A stretch of DNA of 64,000 bases from NCBI RefSeq assembly GCF_003863355.1, contig NZ_QQWG01000005.1, forward strand, positions 62,001 to 126,000. Reading direction: 5' to 3'. The DNA is from Ancylomarina euxina. GTDB taxonomy: Bacteria > Bacteroidota > Bacteroidia > Bacteroidales > Marinifilaceae. Both the position numbers and the translations under genes were made by a program. The notes below the pieces were generated by a model. That model had not been told where the DNA came from. It searched no databases and saw only the letters and a program-made list of their open reading frames with translations. Positions 34,734-44,309 of this stretch are shown here, piece by piece (the stretch's first letter is position 1; each line of letters begins with the position of its first letter).

Positions 34734-36956
34734 ATGCAAGAGGGATTAGAAAAACGGAAATTCGGAACGGCACCTGTTTTCTTTACAGCGATATCAACCA
34801 TTTTAGGAGCAGTTTTATTCTTAAGATTTGGCTATGCTGTTGGGAACCTTGGTTTCTGGGGTGTGATTTTAATTATTCTACTGGGGCACTTGGTTACCAT
34901 ACCAACAGCTTTTGCTATTTCGGAGCTTGCAACCAATAAGCGAGTTGAAGGCGGGGGGGAATATTTTATTATCTCACGTTCTTTCGGTTTAAATATTGGA
35001 GCCACAATTGGTCTGGCTCTATTCTTTTCACAGGCCATTTCGGTTGCCTTTTATGTCATTGCTTTTACCGAAGCTTTTGAACCTGTTTTTAATTGGGTTT
35101 TATCAACTTACGATTTGTCTTTGCCCAGGCAAGTCGTTTCTGTCCCTGCCATGTTAATCTTATCGGCTTTGATTCTAAAAAAAGGGGCTAATTTGGGTGT
35201 TAAGGCTCTTTATTTTGTAGCGGCCATTCTTTTTGGATCACTTCTCTTATTTTTTCTTGGGGATACAGCTCATGCGTCGGGTTCCGATTTTTCTTTGTTT
35301 AAAGCCGAGTTTCGAAATGCAGATCAATTTTATGTCATATTTGCCATTATTTTCCCAGCTTTCACCGGGATGACTGCTGGTGTAGGACTTTCAGGAGATC
35401 TTAAAAATCCTGCCAAATCGATTCCCTGGGGCACAACAGCTGCTACATTTATTGGTATGATCATTTATGTTTTAGTTGTGTATAAATTAGCTCAATATGC
35501 TAGTGTTCAGGATCTGTTGGATAATCAGCTGATTATGGGGCAAATTGCCCTTGGAGGTGCTATTGCAATCCCTTTGGGTTTGGCTGCATCAACCATTTCG
35601 TCGGCTTTAGGTTCAGTAATGGTGGCACCAAGAACTTTGCAAGCTCTCTCGGTTGATAGATCTTTGCCATCAAAAGGGCTGAATAAGTGGTTAGCAAAAG
35701 GACGTCAAAATGATGGAGAACCGATAAATGCTTCAATAGTGACGTGCTTGATTGCTCTGTTTTTTGTATTCCTGGGTGATATAAACGCTGTTGCTGAGAT
35801 TATATCTATGTTTTTCATGGTAACCTATGGTGCGCTTTGTTTAATATCTTTTCTAAATCATTTTGGTTCATCACCTAGTTACCGACCTTCTTTTAAGTCG
35901 AAATGGTTTTTGTCTTTGCTAGGTTTTATTGTCTCGGTTTTGGTCATGTTCAAGATTAATACGATATATGCTTTATTGGCAATTATGCTGATGGTTTTGA
36001 CCTATTTGTATATGAATTACTATCATAAAGATAGGCATGGATTAGCCTCAATTTTTTTGAATTCATTATATCAGCTCCATAGGAATGTACAAGTGTTTCT
36101 GCAAAAAGCAGGGAAAAAACGTGTGCAGGAGTGGCGACCAAGCGCCATTTGTATATCAAAGGATTCTTTTGAACGGGATACGGCTTTTAAATTATTAAAC
36201 TGGATTGCCTACAAATATGGTTTTGGAACTTATCTGCATCGAATTGAGGGATACTATTCCAGAGCAACGCATGAGAAAGCAAAACAGGAACTTGATTTAT
36301 TGGTGAGTCGTTCTGAAAATGTGGGCAATCATGTTTTTGTGGACACCATTATTTCACCGTCATATACTTCGGCTATTGCTCAAGCGATACAGCTACCTGG
36401 TGTTGCAGGTATGGAAAATAATATGGTGATTTTCGAATACGACAAAGAGAATGCTGAGAATTTAGGTGAGATTATAGATAATTATGCTTTAGCTAATGCA
36501 GGTAATTTTGATTTCTGTGTCTTGGCTTCTTCGCACCGTCGTTTTAAACTGAAGTCGGATATTCATATCTGGATTAAACCCAGTGATGCGGATAATGCAA
36601 ATTTGATGATTTTATTGAGCTTTATTATTGCTGGACATCCCGATTGGAAAAAGGCCGATATTAAGATTTTTAATATTTGCAAGGCCGAACAGGCTCAGGA
36701 GGTTAGAGAGAGTCTTGATGAAATGATCGCTTCGGGTCGATTACCTATTATAAGTACGAATGTTGAGGTGTTAATAGCGCAAGAGGATGTTTCTCCTAAA
36801 GATCTTATTAATGAACGTTCAGAACATGCAGGTTTAACCTTGATCGGTTTTAGAGGTGATATCATCAAGCACGAAGGAGCTGAAATGTTTAAGGGGTATG
36901 AGAGCTTAGGTCATATTCTATTTGTGAATGCTAATACAAAGAAAGAAATTGAATAG
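34734..36956 (+). CDS. Bacterial cation-chloride cotransporter homologue (SLC12/APC superfamily)
   Basis: 740-residue inner-membrane protein. Residues 10-430 form about 12 helices of APC type, opening KFGTAPVFFTAISTILGAVL with the unwound first helix and followed by LGLAASTISSALGSVMVAPR. The segment FGSSPSYRPSFKSKWFLSLL is the strongly conserved link of eukaryotic Na-K-Cl and K-Cl cotransporters. The remaining 290 residues are cytosolic and resemble the SLC12 C-terminal domain (ICISKDSFERDTAFKLL, WIKPSDADNANLMILLSFII). Likely electroneutral chloride/cation transport for osmotic balance; the ions are not predictable by eye. Confidence 0.88.
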   Translation: MQEGLEKRKFGTAPVFFTAISTILGAVLFLRFGYAVGNLGFWGVILIILLGHLVTIPTAFAISELATNKRVEGGGEYFIISRSFGLNIGATIGLALFFSQAISVAFYVIAFTEAFEPVFNWVLSTYDLSLPRQVVSVPAMLILSALILKKGANLGVKALYFVAAILFGSLLLFFLGDTAHASGSDFSLFKAEFRNADQFYVIFAIIFPAFTGMTAGVGLSGDLKNPAKSIPWGTTAATFIGMIIYVLVVYKLAQYASVQDLLDNQLIMGQIALGGAIAIPLGLAASTISSALGSVMVAPRTLQALSVDRSLPSKGLNKWLAKGRQNDGEPINASIVTCLIALFFVFLGDINAVAEIISMFFMVTYGALCLISFLNHFGSSPSYRPSFKSKWFLSLLGFIVSVLVMFKINTIYALLAIMLMVLTYLYMNYYHKDRHGLASIFLNSLYQLHRNVQVFLQKAGKKRVQEWRPSAICISKDSFERDTAFKLLNWIAYKYGFGTYLHRIEGYYSRATHEKAKQELDLLVSRSENVGNHVFVDTIISPSYTSAIAQAIQLPGVAGMENNMVIFEYDKENAENLGEIIDNYALANAGNFDFCVLASSHRRFKLKSDIHIWIKPSDADNANLMILLSFIIAGHPDWKKADIKIFNICKAEQAQEVRESLDEMIASGRLPIISTNVEVLIAQEDVSPKDLINERSEHAGLTLIGFRGDIIKHEGAEMFKGYESLGHILFVNANTKKEIE

Positions 36957-37041
36957 ATGTTAATTGGGTTGATGACAAATGACCGATGTCTTAAAAAAAT
37001 CTAAAGCTACATCTACCTATTTTTAAAGATTCGAATTTGTT

Positions 37042-37049
37042 TATCTTTG
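37042..37049 (+). promoter_or_regulatory. -7 promoter element before the heptose kinase gene
   Basis: TATCTTTG, an exact TAnnTTTG match. It overlaps the first possible TTG start (37047), which makes that start unusable for a transcript from this promoter and favours the GTG at 37077. Confidence 0.5.
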
Positions 37050-37076
37050 TTGGGCAAACAAAAAAAAATACCGCTT

Positions 37077-38078
37077 GTGAATAAATCTGAATTGAATCGT
37101 ATTTTCGAATCCTTCTCCGATTACAATATTCTTATTATTGGTGACGTTATGGTTGATGCCTACGCATGGGGCGAGGTCGATCGTATTTCTCCTGAAGCAC
37201 CAGTGCCCATTTTTTCATGCTCAAGTCGCGAAAATAGACTGGGTGGTGCTGCTAATGTGGCTTTGAATATTAAATCGCTTGGAGCTAATCCCATATTGTG
37301 TTCTGTAATTGGTGATGATGATAGAGGTAAAGATTTTGTCAAACTTTTATCTGAGATTCAGCAAGAGCAATCGGGCATTGTTGTGAGTTCTCATCGCAGA
37401 ACAACTGTTAAAACCAGATTTATTAGCAACAATCAGCATGTGATTCGAATTGATGAAGAGGATACACATGAATTGGCTGATGAAACGGAAAAGTCATTTA
37501 TTGAACATGTTCTTGATTTGATGACGAATCAAACCATTCATGCTATCGTTTTTGAAGATTACGACAAGGGACTAATCACTAGGAAGCTAATCGAGACGGT
37601 AACGAGTAAGGCTAAACAACTTGGAATTCCTGTTTCGGTTGATCCTAAAAAACGTCATTATTTGGACTATAAAAATGTGACTTTATTTAAACCAAACTTT
37701 AAAGAATTTCTTGAAGGTTCCAATTTGAGTTTAAAAAAAGGCGATATAGAAGGTTTATTTGGAGCCGCGAAGCAATTTCAGACTGAAATGGGCGTTGAAA
37801 AGTTATTGATTACACTTTCGGAATTAGGTGTGTTTATCAGTAATGAAAATACATTCGAGCATATTCCAGCCGTTGTTAGGAAAATTGCAGACGTATCAGG
37901 AGCAGGAGATACCGTTATTTCAGTAGCTACGCTATGTTTGGCTGCTGGTATGAACGCTGCAGAAATCGCAGCAATATCAAACCTTGCAGGGGGTATTGTT
38001 TGTGAGATTCCGGTTGTTATTCCTATTGATAAGGCGCAGTTGTTGGCTGAGAGTTTAAAACTCTATGCAGAGGCTTAA
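37077..38078 (+). CDS. D-glycero-beta-D-manno-heptose-7-phosphate kinase (HldE domain I/RfaE1-like)
   Basis: PfkB-family kinase of 333 aa from the GTG at 37077. It would phosphorylate heptose-7-phosphate for lipopolysaccharide core synthesis. The first strand is ILIIGDVMVDAYAWGEVDRI, then PEAPVPIFS and GGAANVALNI (first PfkB signature). SVDPKKRHYLDYKN follows, and the catalytic anion hole VSGAGDTVISVA contains the Asp base. The nucleotidyltransferase half of HldE is absent, so this is a single-domain enzyme. A TTG start 10 codons earlier would lie inside the -7 element. Other PfkB sugar kinases are a less likely alternative. Confidence 0.85.
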   Translation: MNKSELNRIFESFSDYNILIIGDVMVDAYAWGEVDRISPEAPVPIFSCSSRENRLGGAANVALNIKSLGANPILCSVIGDDDRGKDFVKLLSEIQQEQSGIVVSSHRRTTVKTRFISNNQHVIRIDEEDTHELADETEKSFIEHVLDLMTNQTIHAIVFEDYDKGLITRKLIETVTSKAKQLGIPVSVDPKKRHYLDYKNVTLFKPNFKEFLEGSNLSLKKGDIEGLFGAAKQFQTEMGVEKLLITLSELGVFISNENTFEHIPAVVRKIADVSGAGDTVISVATLCLAAGMNAAEIAAISNLAGGIVCEIPVVIPIDKAQLLAESLKLYAEA

Positions 38079-38160
38079 GTCCATTTAAAATTGTTTATAA
38101 CTTTCAGCTTATTTTTAATAAGTCTGGGGGGCTCTAAATTTTAAATGTCTTTTAAAATAC

Positions 38161-38168
38161 TATCTTTG
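38161..38168 (+). promoter_or_regulatory. -7 promoter element before parA
   Basis: TATCTTTG, exact TAnnTTTG; the -33 region is weak. It predicts a leader of about 140 nt before parA. Confidence 0.45.
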
Positions 38169-38317
38169 AAACTAGCGAAATTAAGAACTGATAAGACTAG
38201 GATATAAGAGATTATGCTGGCTTCGATCAATGTTCTACTTGTGCTGAAGGTAAGTGTTGTATCTACAATAGAGAGGCGGATCATATTCGTTTTCTCTCAT
38301 TAAAATAGGAATTGTTT

Positions 38318-39121
38318 ATGGCTAAAATAATCGCTCTTGCAAATCAAAAAGGTGGTGTTGGAAAAACAACCACAGCTATCAATCTAGCTTCTAGTCTTGC
38401 CGTGTTGGAACATCGCGTTCTTATCGTTGATGCTGATCCCCAAGCTAATGCAACATCGGGTTATGGTTTTGATGTTCGTGCAATTGAAAATAGCTTATAC
38501 GAGTGTATTGTTGATGGTACAAATCCTAAAGATGCAATCCTTAAAACAGATATGGAAGGCTTGGATATTCTTCCTTCTCATATCGATTTGGTTGGAGCTG
38601 AAATTGAGATGTTGAATCTAGCTAATCGTGAAAGAATTCTACTGAATGTTTTGAATTTGATTCGTGATGATTACGATTATATTCTAATCGATTGTTCTCC
38701 ATCATTAGGATTAATCACTGTAAATGCTTTAACTGCTGCTGATTCAATCTTAATACCTGTTCAGTGTGAATATTTTGCATTAGAAGGTTTAGGTAAACTT
38801 TTAAATACCATTAAGATTATTCAAAGTAGATTGAATCCTGAATTGGAAATTGAAGGTTTCTTATTAACGATGTACGATAGTCGCTTGCGCCTTTCAAACC
38901 AAGTGGTCAGTGAAGTTAAAAAGCACTTTCAGGATATGGTTTTCGAAACGATTATTCAACGAAACACAAAACTAGGAGAGGCACCAAGTTTTGGCAAGCC
39001 TGCTATTTTATATGATGCAGAATCAAATGGAGCTATTAATTATTTGAATTTAGCAAGAGAGCTTGTCGAGAATAATGCTGAGCCTAAAGAAGTGCATCAA
39101 GAAAACGAAAATAAGAAATAA
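38318..39121 (+). CDS. parA: Chromosome-partitioning ATPase ParA (Soj)
   Basis: Deviant-Walker ATPase that with ParB moves origin regions apart. 267 aa from the ATG at 38318; the TTG two codons earlier is less likely. The deviant Walker A KGGVGKTT (11-18) has the signature Lys. Walker A' is in [12 protein letters not shown], Walker B in [30 protein letters not shown] is the conserved C-terminal motif. Length matches chromosomal Soj rather than plasmid types with an N-terminal HTH. parB follows 61 bp later. Confidence 0.96.
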   Translation: MAKIIALANQKGGVGKTTTAINLASSLAVLEHRVLIVDADPQANATSGYGFDVRAIENSLYECIVDGTNPKDAILKTDMEGLDILPSHIDLVGAEIEMLNLANRERILLNVLNLIRDDYDYILIDCSPSLGLITVNALTAADSILIPVQCEYFALEGLGKLLNTIKIIQSRLNPELEIEGFLLTMYDSRLRLSNQVVSEVKKHFQDMVFETIIQRNTKLGEAPSFGKPAILYDAESNGAINYLNLARELVENNAEPKEVHQENENKK

Positions 39122-39182
39122 GAAAATGCAATTCGATTAGGTTTAAAAGTCTGGTCGAATTCATATTTTATAATGATATGTT

Positions 39183-40067
39183 ATGGTTAAAAAGAGTGCA
39201 TTAGGTAGAGGCTTAGGAGCTTTGATTGATGATAGAGATGATTTTCAAAATCGTCCATCACGTCAGGAGTATGAACTAAGTAATGAAATTGAGCTATCGA
39301 AAATTGAGGTGAATCCTTTTCAACCTCGAACCAAATTTGATGATGAAGCTTTAAATGAATTAGCCAAATCGATTAAAGAACTTGGAATTGTTCAACCTAT
39401 CACTGTTCGCAAACTCAATAGCAATTCATTTCAACTTATTGCAGGTGAGCGTCGTTTACGTGCCTCTAAAATTGCTGGATTAACAAAGATTCCAGCCTAT
39501 GTTCGTCTTGCTGAGGACGATAAAATGCTTGAGATGGCTTTAGTTGAAAATATTCAGCGTGAAGATCTAGATTCTATTGAGATTGCAATTTCGTATCAGA
39601 GACTGATTGACGAGTGTGATTTAACACAAGAGAGTTTGAGTGATCGCGTTGGAAAAAAGCGATCAACCATATCAAACTATTTGCGTCTTTTGAAACTTCC
39701 TGCTGAAATTCAGAAAGGGATTCGCGAGAAGCAAATTCTTATGGGACATGCTCGTGCTCTTGTAAATGTTGATAATAGAGAGTATCAGCTGTCCATTTTT
39801 AAAATGGCTGCAGATCAGGAATTATCAGTAAGGAAAATTGAAGAAATGGTGCGTGAAGCCAATAATGGCACTCCCGTAAAAGAGAAAACCAGTCCAGTTC
39901 GTTTAGCTGAAGAGTATGAAAGTCTTAAAGCGCATTTATCAAAGCATTTTGGGTCTAAAATTGACATGAAACGCAGTGATAAAGGAAATGGGAAGATTAT
40001 TATTCCTTTTAAATCGGATGATGATTTGGAACGTATCTTAGGCGTTCTCGACCAGATGAAATCATAA
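39183..40067 (+). CDS. parB: Chromosome-partitioning protein ParB (Spo0J)
   Basis: CTP-dependent DNA clamp that loads at parS and recruits ParA and SMC. The 294-residue protein starts with the usual KKSALGRGLGALI tail that stimulates ParA. The CTPase fold has NPFQPRTKF and GERRLRASK (88-96). The HTH region follows (LTQESLSDRVGKKRSTISNY) with LRLLKLP, then MGHARAL. The C-terminal 60 residues form the dimerisation domain. No canonical parS was recognised in the window. Confidence 0.96.
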   Translation: MVKKSALGRGLGALIDDRDDFQNRPSRQEYELSNEIELSKIEVNPFQPRTKFDDEALNELAKSIKELGIVQPITVRKLNSNSFQLIAGERRLRASKIAGLTKIPAYVRLAEDDKMLEMALVENIQREDLDSIEIAISYQRLIDECDLTQESLSDRVGKKRSTISNYLRLLKLPAEIQKGIREKQILMGHARALVNVDNREYQLSIFKMAADQELSVRKIEEMVREANNGTPVKEKTSPVRLAEEYESLKAHLSKHFGSKIDMKRSDKGNGKIIIPFKSDDDLERILGVLDQMKS

Positions 40068-40090
40068 ATAAAACTCAAAAAAATACGATT

Positions 40091-40741
40091 TTGAATTATT
40101 TTAAAACACTCTTTTTATTCGTAGTAGTGTGCTTTGTTGTGCTGGTTTCCGGACAGAATGCTGAAGCACAAAAAATAGAATCTGATTCTGTTTATACGCC
40201 GATAAAAGTAAAGGAACATTCGCCACATAAAGCCACAATCTATTCGGCTATTTTACCAGGTCTGGGCCAAATTTATAATCGGAAATACTGGAAACTGCCC
40301 ATTTTGTACGGAGGTATTGGTGTGACCCTTTATGCCATTGGTTGGAATACCACACAGTATAATGATTACAAAAATGGCTATGTTGATTTTTCAAAATTTT
40401 ATGATTACCGATATCAGCCAGAGGGAGGTACTCTTACGGAGCCAACTTCTAAACGTTATGAGAAATTTTTGAATTATGATTTGTCTCTTAAAAATAAGAA
40501 TACTGATACTTGGTTTAAGACTCAATTAAAGAATCGTAAGGATAAATATAAGCGAGATAGAGATTTAAGTTATATTATTTTGGTTGGTGTTTATGTCCTT
40601 AATATTATCGATGCAACTGTTGATGCTCATTTTACCAATTTCAATATCAACGATGATTTGTCGATGACCGTTCAGCCTAAAATGAATTATTCCCCAGTAA
40701 GTGGTAGTACCTTAGGTCTTTCCTGCCGGATTAATTTTTAG
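40091..40741 (+). CDS. DUF5683 domain-containing membrane/exported protein
   Basis: 216 aa from a TTG start; no ATG is available near the N-terminus. A signal or anchor helix (about 3-22) is followed by the DUF5683 hallmark HKATIYSAILPGLGQIYNRK and a second helix (ILYGGIGVTLYAIGW). A basic loop, a hydrophobic segment (SYIILVGVYVLNIIDATVDA) and a beta-like end follow. This gene commonly follows parB in Bacteroidota, as it does here (23 bp gap). Function unknown; an envelope location is probable. Confidence 0.8.
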   Translation: MNYFKTLFLFVVVCFVVLVSGQNAEAQKIESDSVYTPIKVKEHSPHKATIYSAILPGLGQIYNRKYWKLPILYGGIGVTLYAIGWNTTQYNDYKNGYVDFSKFYDYRYQPEGGTLTEPTSKRYEKFLNYDLSLKNKNTDTWFKTQLKNRKDKYKRDRDLSYIILVGVYVLNIIDATVDAHFTNFNINDDLSMTVQPKMNYSPVSGSTLGLSCRINF

Positions 40742-40769
40742 TAACTTATAATTTCAAAACCAGAAATAT

Positions 40770-41312
40770 ATGAGAATAATCTTAAGCCTTGCTTTTATTG
40801 TTATCGTAAACTTATCTGTAATCGCACAGGATAAGTTAATTGTATTACACTCAGTTGTTGGTGATACAATAGATAAGAGAGAGCAGCAAGAGTTTTTATT
40901 GTTTTCAGATATTTTAGATCAGAATTTCACTTCTGCAACTATCCATTTTGAGAACGGAAAATACGTGATGTATATCACTTCTGCTTCGGATTTAAAGATT
41001 GTGGATATTAAAGAAGAGGATGTTGAAGAGAATTCGAAGCATGTTGATAAGCTTGTTAGGTATTTTAAGTCTCTTATTGAGAAGAAAGATTCATTAGATA
41101 TCGATTTGGATACGGCTTCTGGCTGGCCTGAATTTCAGCCTGAACTTTTAAATAATGCTCAGAAAAGAAAAATTGCAAAAGAGGCTAGAAGGTATTTCAA
41201 TTTGAATCAGGATGCAGTACAATTAGGCTTGTCAGGAATAGATAAGGAGAACTATATCAAAGTGAATAGTAAGAGTTGGTTGGTTGAATCCTTATTCGAT
41301 ATTTTACAGTAG
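40770..41312 (+). CDS. Hypothetical exported protein
   Basis: 180-residue protein not recognised by family. It has a clear signal peptide (MRIILSLAFIVIVNLSVIAQ, cleavage likely after Ala19), then a mixed alpha/beta region with many acidic and basic residues (DIKEEDVEENSKHVDKLV) and no cysteine. The C-terminal part (NAQKRKIAKEARRYFN) is helical. It starts 28 bp after the DUF5683 gene, so it may be a late gene of the parAB transcript and act in the periplasm. No function is proposed. Confidence 0.7.
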   Translation: MRIILSLAFIVIVNLSVIAQDKLIVLHSVVGDTIDKREQQEFLLFSDILDQNFTSATIHFENGKYVMYITSASDLKIVDIKEEDVEENSKHVDKLVRYFKSLIEKKDSLDIDLDTASGWPEFQPELLNNAQKRKIAKEARRYFNLNQDAVQLGLSGIDKENYIKVNSKSWLVESLFDILQ

Positions 41313-41433
41313 TTGGTGATTATACTTTTTTTTAAGATTTGTGGAGCAATATATTTTGCTTGAATGCGTATAATCAAGAGTAGATAGTGCACGAGGCACT
41401 ATTTTAGAAAAAATAGAAAAGAAAAAAGCAAAT

Positions 41434-43137
41434 ATGAAATTTAAATATTCCCTTTATTCATTTGCTCTTATTGCAAGTATGGCTTGCTCTACGAGTAAAA
41501 CACTTTTAGACAATTCGTCTGCTGTAGTTGATTCTTCTGAGCTTATTGCTCAGGAAAGTGAAGTTGAAAATCCGCTAATTGAAGAAGAGGATATGACTCC
41601 TGCAGTCGAAAAAGATTCTTTAGCTTTTCTGAAAATCAATCCCGTTGATGTACGATGGGATTTAAATGATAGTATACAACCAGAATTCAAGAGCAACTTA
41701 GATAAGTTAGTTAATGCCTGGTATGCCGAAAATGCAATTAAAACAGAAGCCTATGAAGGCCCTGAGACAAAATATATAAAGGAACAGTTAGCCGACTCAG
41801 TTTACATCAAGAGATTGCAATCTATCCCTTCTATGTTTGATTTATCATATAATAAAATTGTACGAAATTATATTGAGCTTTACACCCAGCGAAGAAGAAA
41901 GCAAGTTGAACTTATGATGGGAATGTCTGAATATTATTTCCCAATCTTTGAAGAAATTCTTGATAAAGAAGGTTTACCTCAGGAATTGAAATATTTGCCA
42001 ATTATTGAGTCTGCACTTAATCCTCAAGCATTATCTCGAGCTGGCGCATCGGGTTTGTGGCAATTTATGTACTCTACGGGTAGAATGTATAAGTTGGAGG
42101 TGAATTCCTTTGTTGATGAAAGACGTGATCCTATAAAGGCATCCTATGCTGCTGCTAAGTTCCTAAAGGATTTGTATAAGATGTATGGTAATTGGCCTTT
42201 GGTAATTGCTGCCTACAATTGTGGTCCTGGAAATGTAAATAAGGCTATTCGCCGAAGTGGAGGAAAGAAGAATTATTGGGATATTTATTACAGATTACCT
42301 AAAGAAACAAGAGGGTATGTGCCGGCTTTTATTGCTGCACTATACTCTTTCAACTTTCACGAAGAACATGGACTGTATCCACGACCGAATCAATTTCCAG
42401 AGGTTTGCGATACTTTAATGATAAAGGAACAATTACACTTTGATCAAATAGCACAGTTCACTCCAGTTTCAAAACAGAAATTGCGTGAATTGAATCCTCA
42501 GTATCGAGCTGATATTATTCCAGCTTTTAATAAGCCTTACTCTTTAAAGGTGCCATTTGAGTCTGCTATGGCCTTTATTGATAATCAAGACTCAATTACA
42601 TCTTATAAAAAAGAGTATTATTTCAACTTGAAGGATAAGCTTGTTAATCCTCGTGACAGATACCAAAAATTTGCCCATGTTGCACCTAATGGGAAAGCAA
42701 AGGTCTATTATAAGGTGAAGTCAGGTGATGCTGTTGGTCTAATTGCATCTTGGTTTCATGTTAGACCTTCCGACCTTAGATACTGGAATAATATTCATAA
42801 GAATATGATTAGAGTTGGACAGAATTTAGCTGTCTATGTTCCTAAATCAAAGGTTTCGTTCTATAAATCCTTCAATTCGATGTCTAGAACCCAAAAACAA
42901 GCCACTTTAGGAAAGAACTATGTCGCAAGTGTTGAAAAGCCAAGTACCGTTGAAACATCTAGGTCTGAAGATGGCGGTGATTACGTTTATTATACCGTTC
43001 GTAGGCATGATAACTTCTGGACAATAGCAAAAAAATTTCCAGGTATATCAAACTTTGACATCATGAAAATGAATAACATTTCGGATGCTGGTAGTTTAAA
43101 AGTTGGACAAAAATTGAAAATTAGACAGAAAAGCTAA
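41434..43137 (+). CDS. LysM-containing lytic transglycosylase (MltD-like lipoprotein)
   Basis: Outer-membrane-type lipoprotein (lipobox Cys18 in SMACST) of 567 aa that cleaves peptidoglycan glycan strands. Residues about 160-330 form the SLT domain of family 1D: the catalytic Glu192 is in YLPIIESALNP, then SGLWQFM and VIAAYNCGPGNVNKAIR, with a Cys in the NCGPG loop. Two LysM modules follow, YYKVKSGDAVGLIASWFHV and a C-terminal one starting YYTVRRHDNFWTIAKKF. An acidic, low-complexity linker follows the lipid anchor. A terminator closes the gene. Confidence 0.93.
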   Translation: MKFKYSLYSFALIASMACSTSKTLLDNSSAVVDSSELIAQESEVENPLIEEEDMTPAVEKDSLAFLKINPVDVRWDLNDSIQPEFKSNLDKLVNAWYAENAIKTEAYEGPETKYIKEQLADSVYIKRLQSIPSMFDLSYNKIVRNYIELYTQRRRKQVELMMGMSEYYFPIFEEILDKEGLPQELKYLPIIESALNPQALSRAGASGLWQFMYSTGRMYKLEVNSFVDERRDPIKASYAAAKFLKDLYKMYGNWPLVIAAYNCGPGNVNKAIRRSGGKKNYWDIYYRLPKETRGYVPAFIAALYSFNFHEEHGLYPRPNQFPEVCDTLMIKEQLHFDQIAQFTPVSKQKLRELNPQYRADIIPAFNKPYSLKVPFESAMAFIDNQDSITSYKKEYYFNLKDKLVNPRDRYQKFAHVAPNGKAKVYYKVKSGDAVGLIASWFHVRPSDLRYWNNIHKNMIRVGQNLAVYVPKSKVSFYKSFNSMSRTQKQATLGKNYVASVEKPSTVETSRSEDGGDYVYYTVRRHDNFWTIAKKFPGISNFDIMKMNNISDAGSLKVGQKLKIRQKS

Positions 43138-43161
43138 ATCTCAAATTAGAATATTAATAAG

Positions 43162-43196
43162 AAAGCCAGTGGATTAATATCTACTGGCTTTTTTAC
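43162..43196. terminator. Terminator between convergent genes
   Basis: Stem AAAGCCAGT/ACTGGCTTT (43162-43170, 43183-43191) followed by TTT on the plus strand, after the transglycosylase gene. Confidence 0.85.
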
Positions 43197-43214
43197 TATT
43201 CTTTATTAAGGTTT

Positions 43215-44309
43215 TTATTTTTTATCATTCATAACATCGTTCTGAATGAGAATGGCTTCTTTATGAATCATTCTAAGTAATTGAGTTAAGAATTTTTCTG
43301 ATAGACCTAAGGATTTCCCTAATTCAGTACCTTGCTCTCTAACCTTTTCCCATCTTTTCAATTGAAGAATATTTAAGTTCTTTTCAGATTTGTATTCACC
43401 AATTTCACTAACCGTATTCATTCTCTGAGCAAGAAGTTCAATAATCTGCGCGTCAATAGAATCGATTTGATTTCTATATTGATCAAGTGGATTGTAATCT
43501 TCTCCATCTTTAATACTTAATCTGCAAATTAGACTATTTAAAATAGTATTAAGTTCTGAAGGAATCAATTGTTGTTCAGCATCACTTAAGGCTGTGTCTG
43601 GATTAAAATGACTTTCAATCATCAATCCATCCATGTTTAGATCGAGAGCTTTTTGAGAAATCTCCCGAATATAATTTCTATCACCAGCAATATGACTTGG
43701 ATCGCAAATCATAGGGAGGTTGTGAAATCGGGATTTTAATTCAATTGGAATTTCCCACTTTGGAATATTACGAAGACTAGTTTGTTCAAAAGGGTAGAAG
43801 CCACAATGAATAGCTGCTAGTTTTGAAATGCCAGCTTTGTTGATTTGTTCCAATGCCCCAATCCAAAGATTAATATCTGGATTAAGAGGGTTTTTAATCA
43901 TGACAGGTACATTCATTCCTTGAAGTGCACTTGCAAGTTCTTGTATAGAAAATGGATTGGATGTAGTTCTGGCTCCAATCCAAAGAATATCAACATTATG
44001 ACGCAAACACATCTCTACATGTTTAGGTGATGCAACTTCAACCATAGTTAGTAAGCCAGTTTCTAGTTTGACTTGATTTAACCAGTTAAGAGCATTGTCC
44101 CCCCTATCTTCAAAACTATTTGATTGAGTTTTAGGTTTCCATATTCTAGTTCTAAAAACCTTAACTTGATCAATTTCTTTTAATTGGCGAGCAGTATTTA
44201 AGACTTGTTCCTCGGATTCAGCACTGCAAGGTCCACTAATTATTATAGGACGGCTGTCTAATTTTTTAAACCACTCATTAATGGGTTTCAAATTGTTTAA
44301 TTCGTTCAT
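43215..44309 (-). CDS. Bifunctional DAHP synthase / chorismate mutase
   Basis: 364-residue fusion for the first shikimate step and the first step towards Phe/Tyr. Residues 1-265 are the KDSA-like type I DAHP synthase: IIISGPCSAES (23-32), VFRTRIWKPKTQSNSFED, WIGARTT, KNPL, and ICDPSHIAGDR with the metal His. Residues 280-360 are an AroQ chorismate mutase helix bundle (LDQYRNQIDSIDAQIIELLAQR) with catalytic Arg/Lys residues. The fusion order (DAHPS then CM) is typical for Bacteroidota. It stands alone; a TACATTTG -7 box lies upstream. Confidence 0.93.
   Translation of the reverse strand: MNELNNLKPINEWFKKLDSRPIIISGPCSAESEEQVLNTARQLKEIDQVKVFRTRIWKPKTQSNSFEDRGDNALNWLNQVKLETGLLTMVEVASPKHVEMCLRHNVDILWIGARTTSNPFSIQELASALQGMNVPVMIKNPLNPDINLWIGALEQINKAGISKLAAIHCGFYPFEQTSLRNIPKWEIPIELKSRFHNLPMICDPSHIAGDRNYIREISQKALDLNMDGLMIESHFNPDTALSDAEQQLIPSELNTILNSLICRLSIKDGEDYNPLDQYRNQIDSIDAQIIELLAQRMNTVSEIGEYKSEKNLNILQLKRWEKVREQGTELGKSLGLSEKFLTQLLRMIHKEAILIQNDVMNDKK

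Noticed and set aside
38214-38303. 29-codon ATG frame in the parA leader
   Set aside because: Hydrophobic, very short and not recognised; it overlaps the Cys-rich frame in another register, and neither is supported enough to call.
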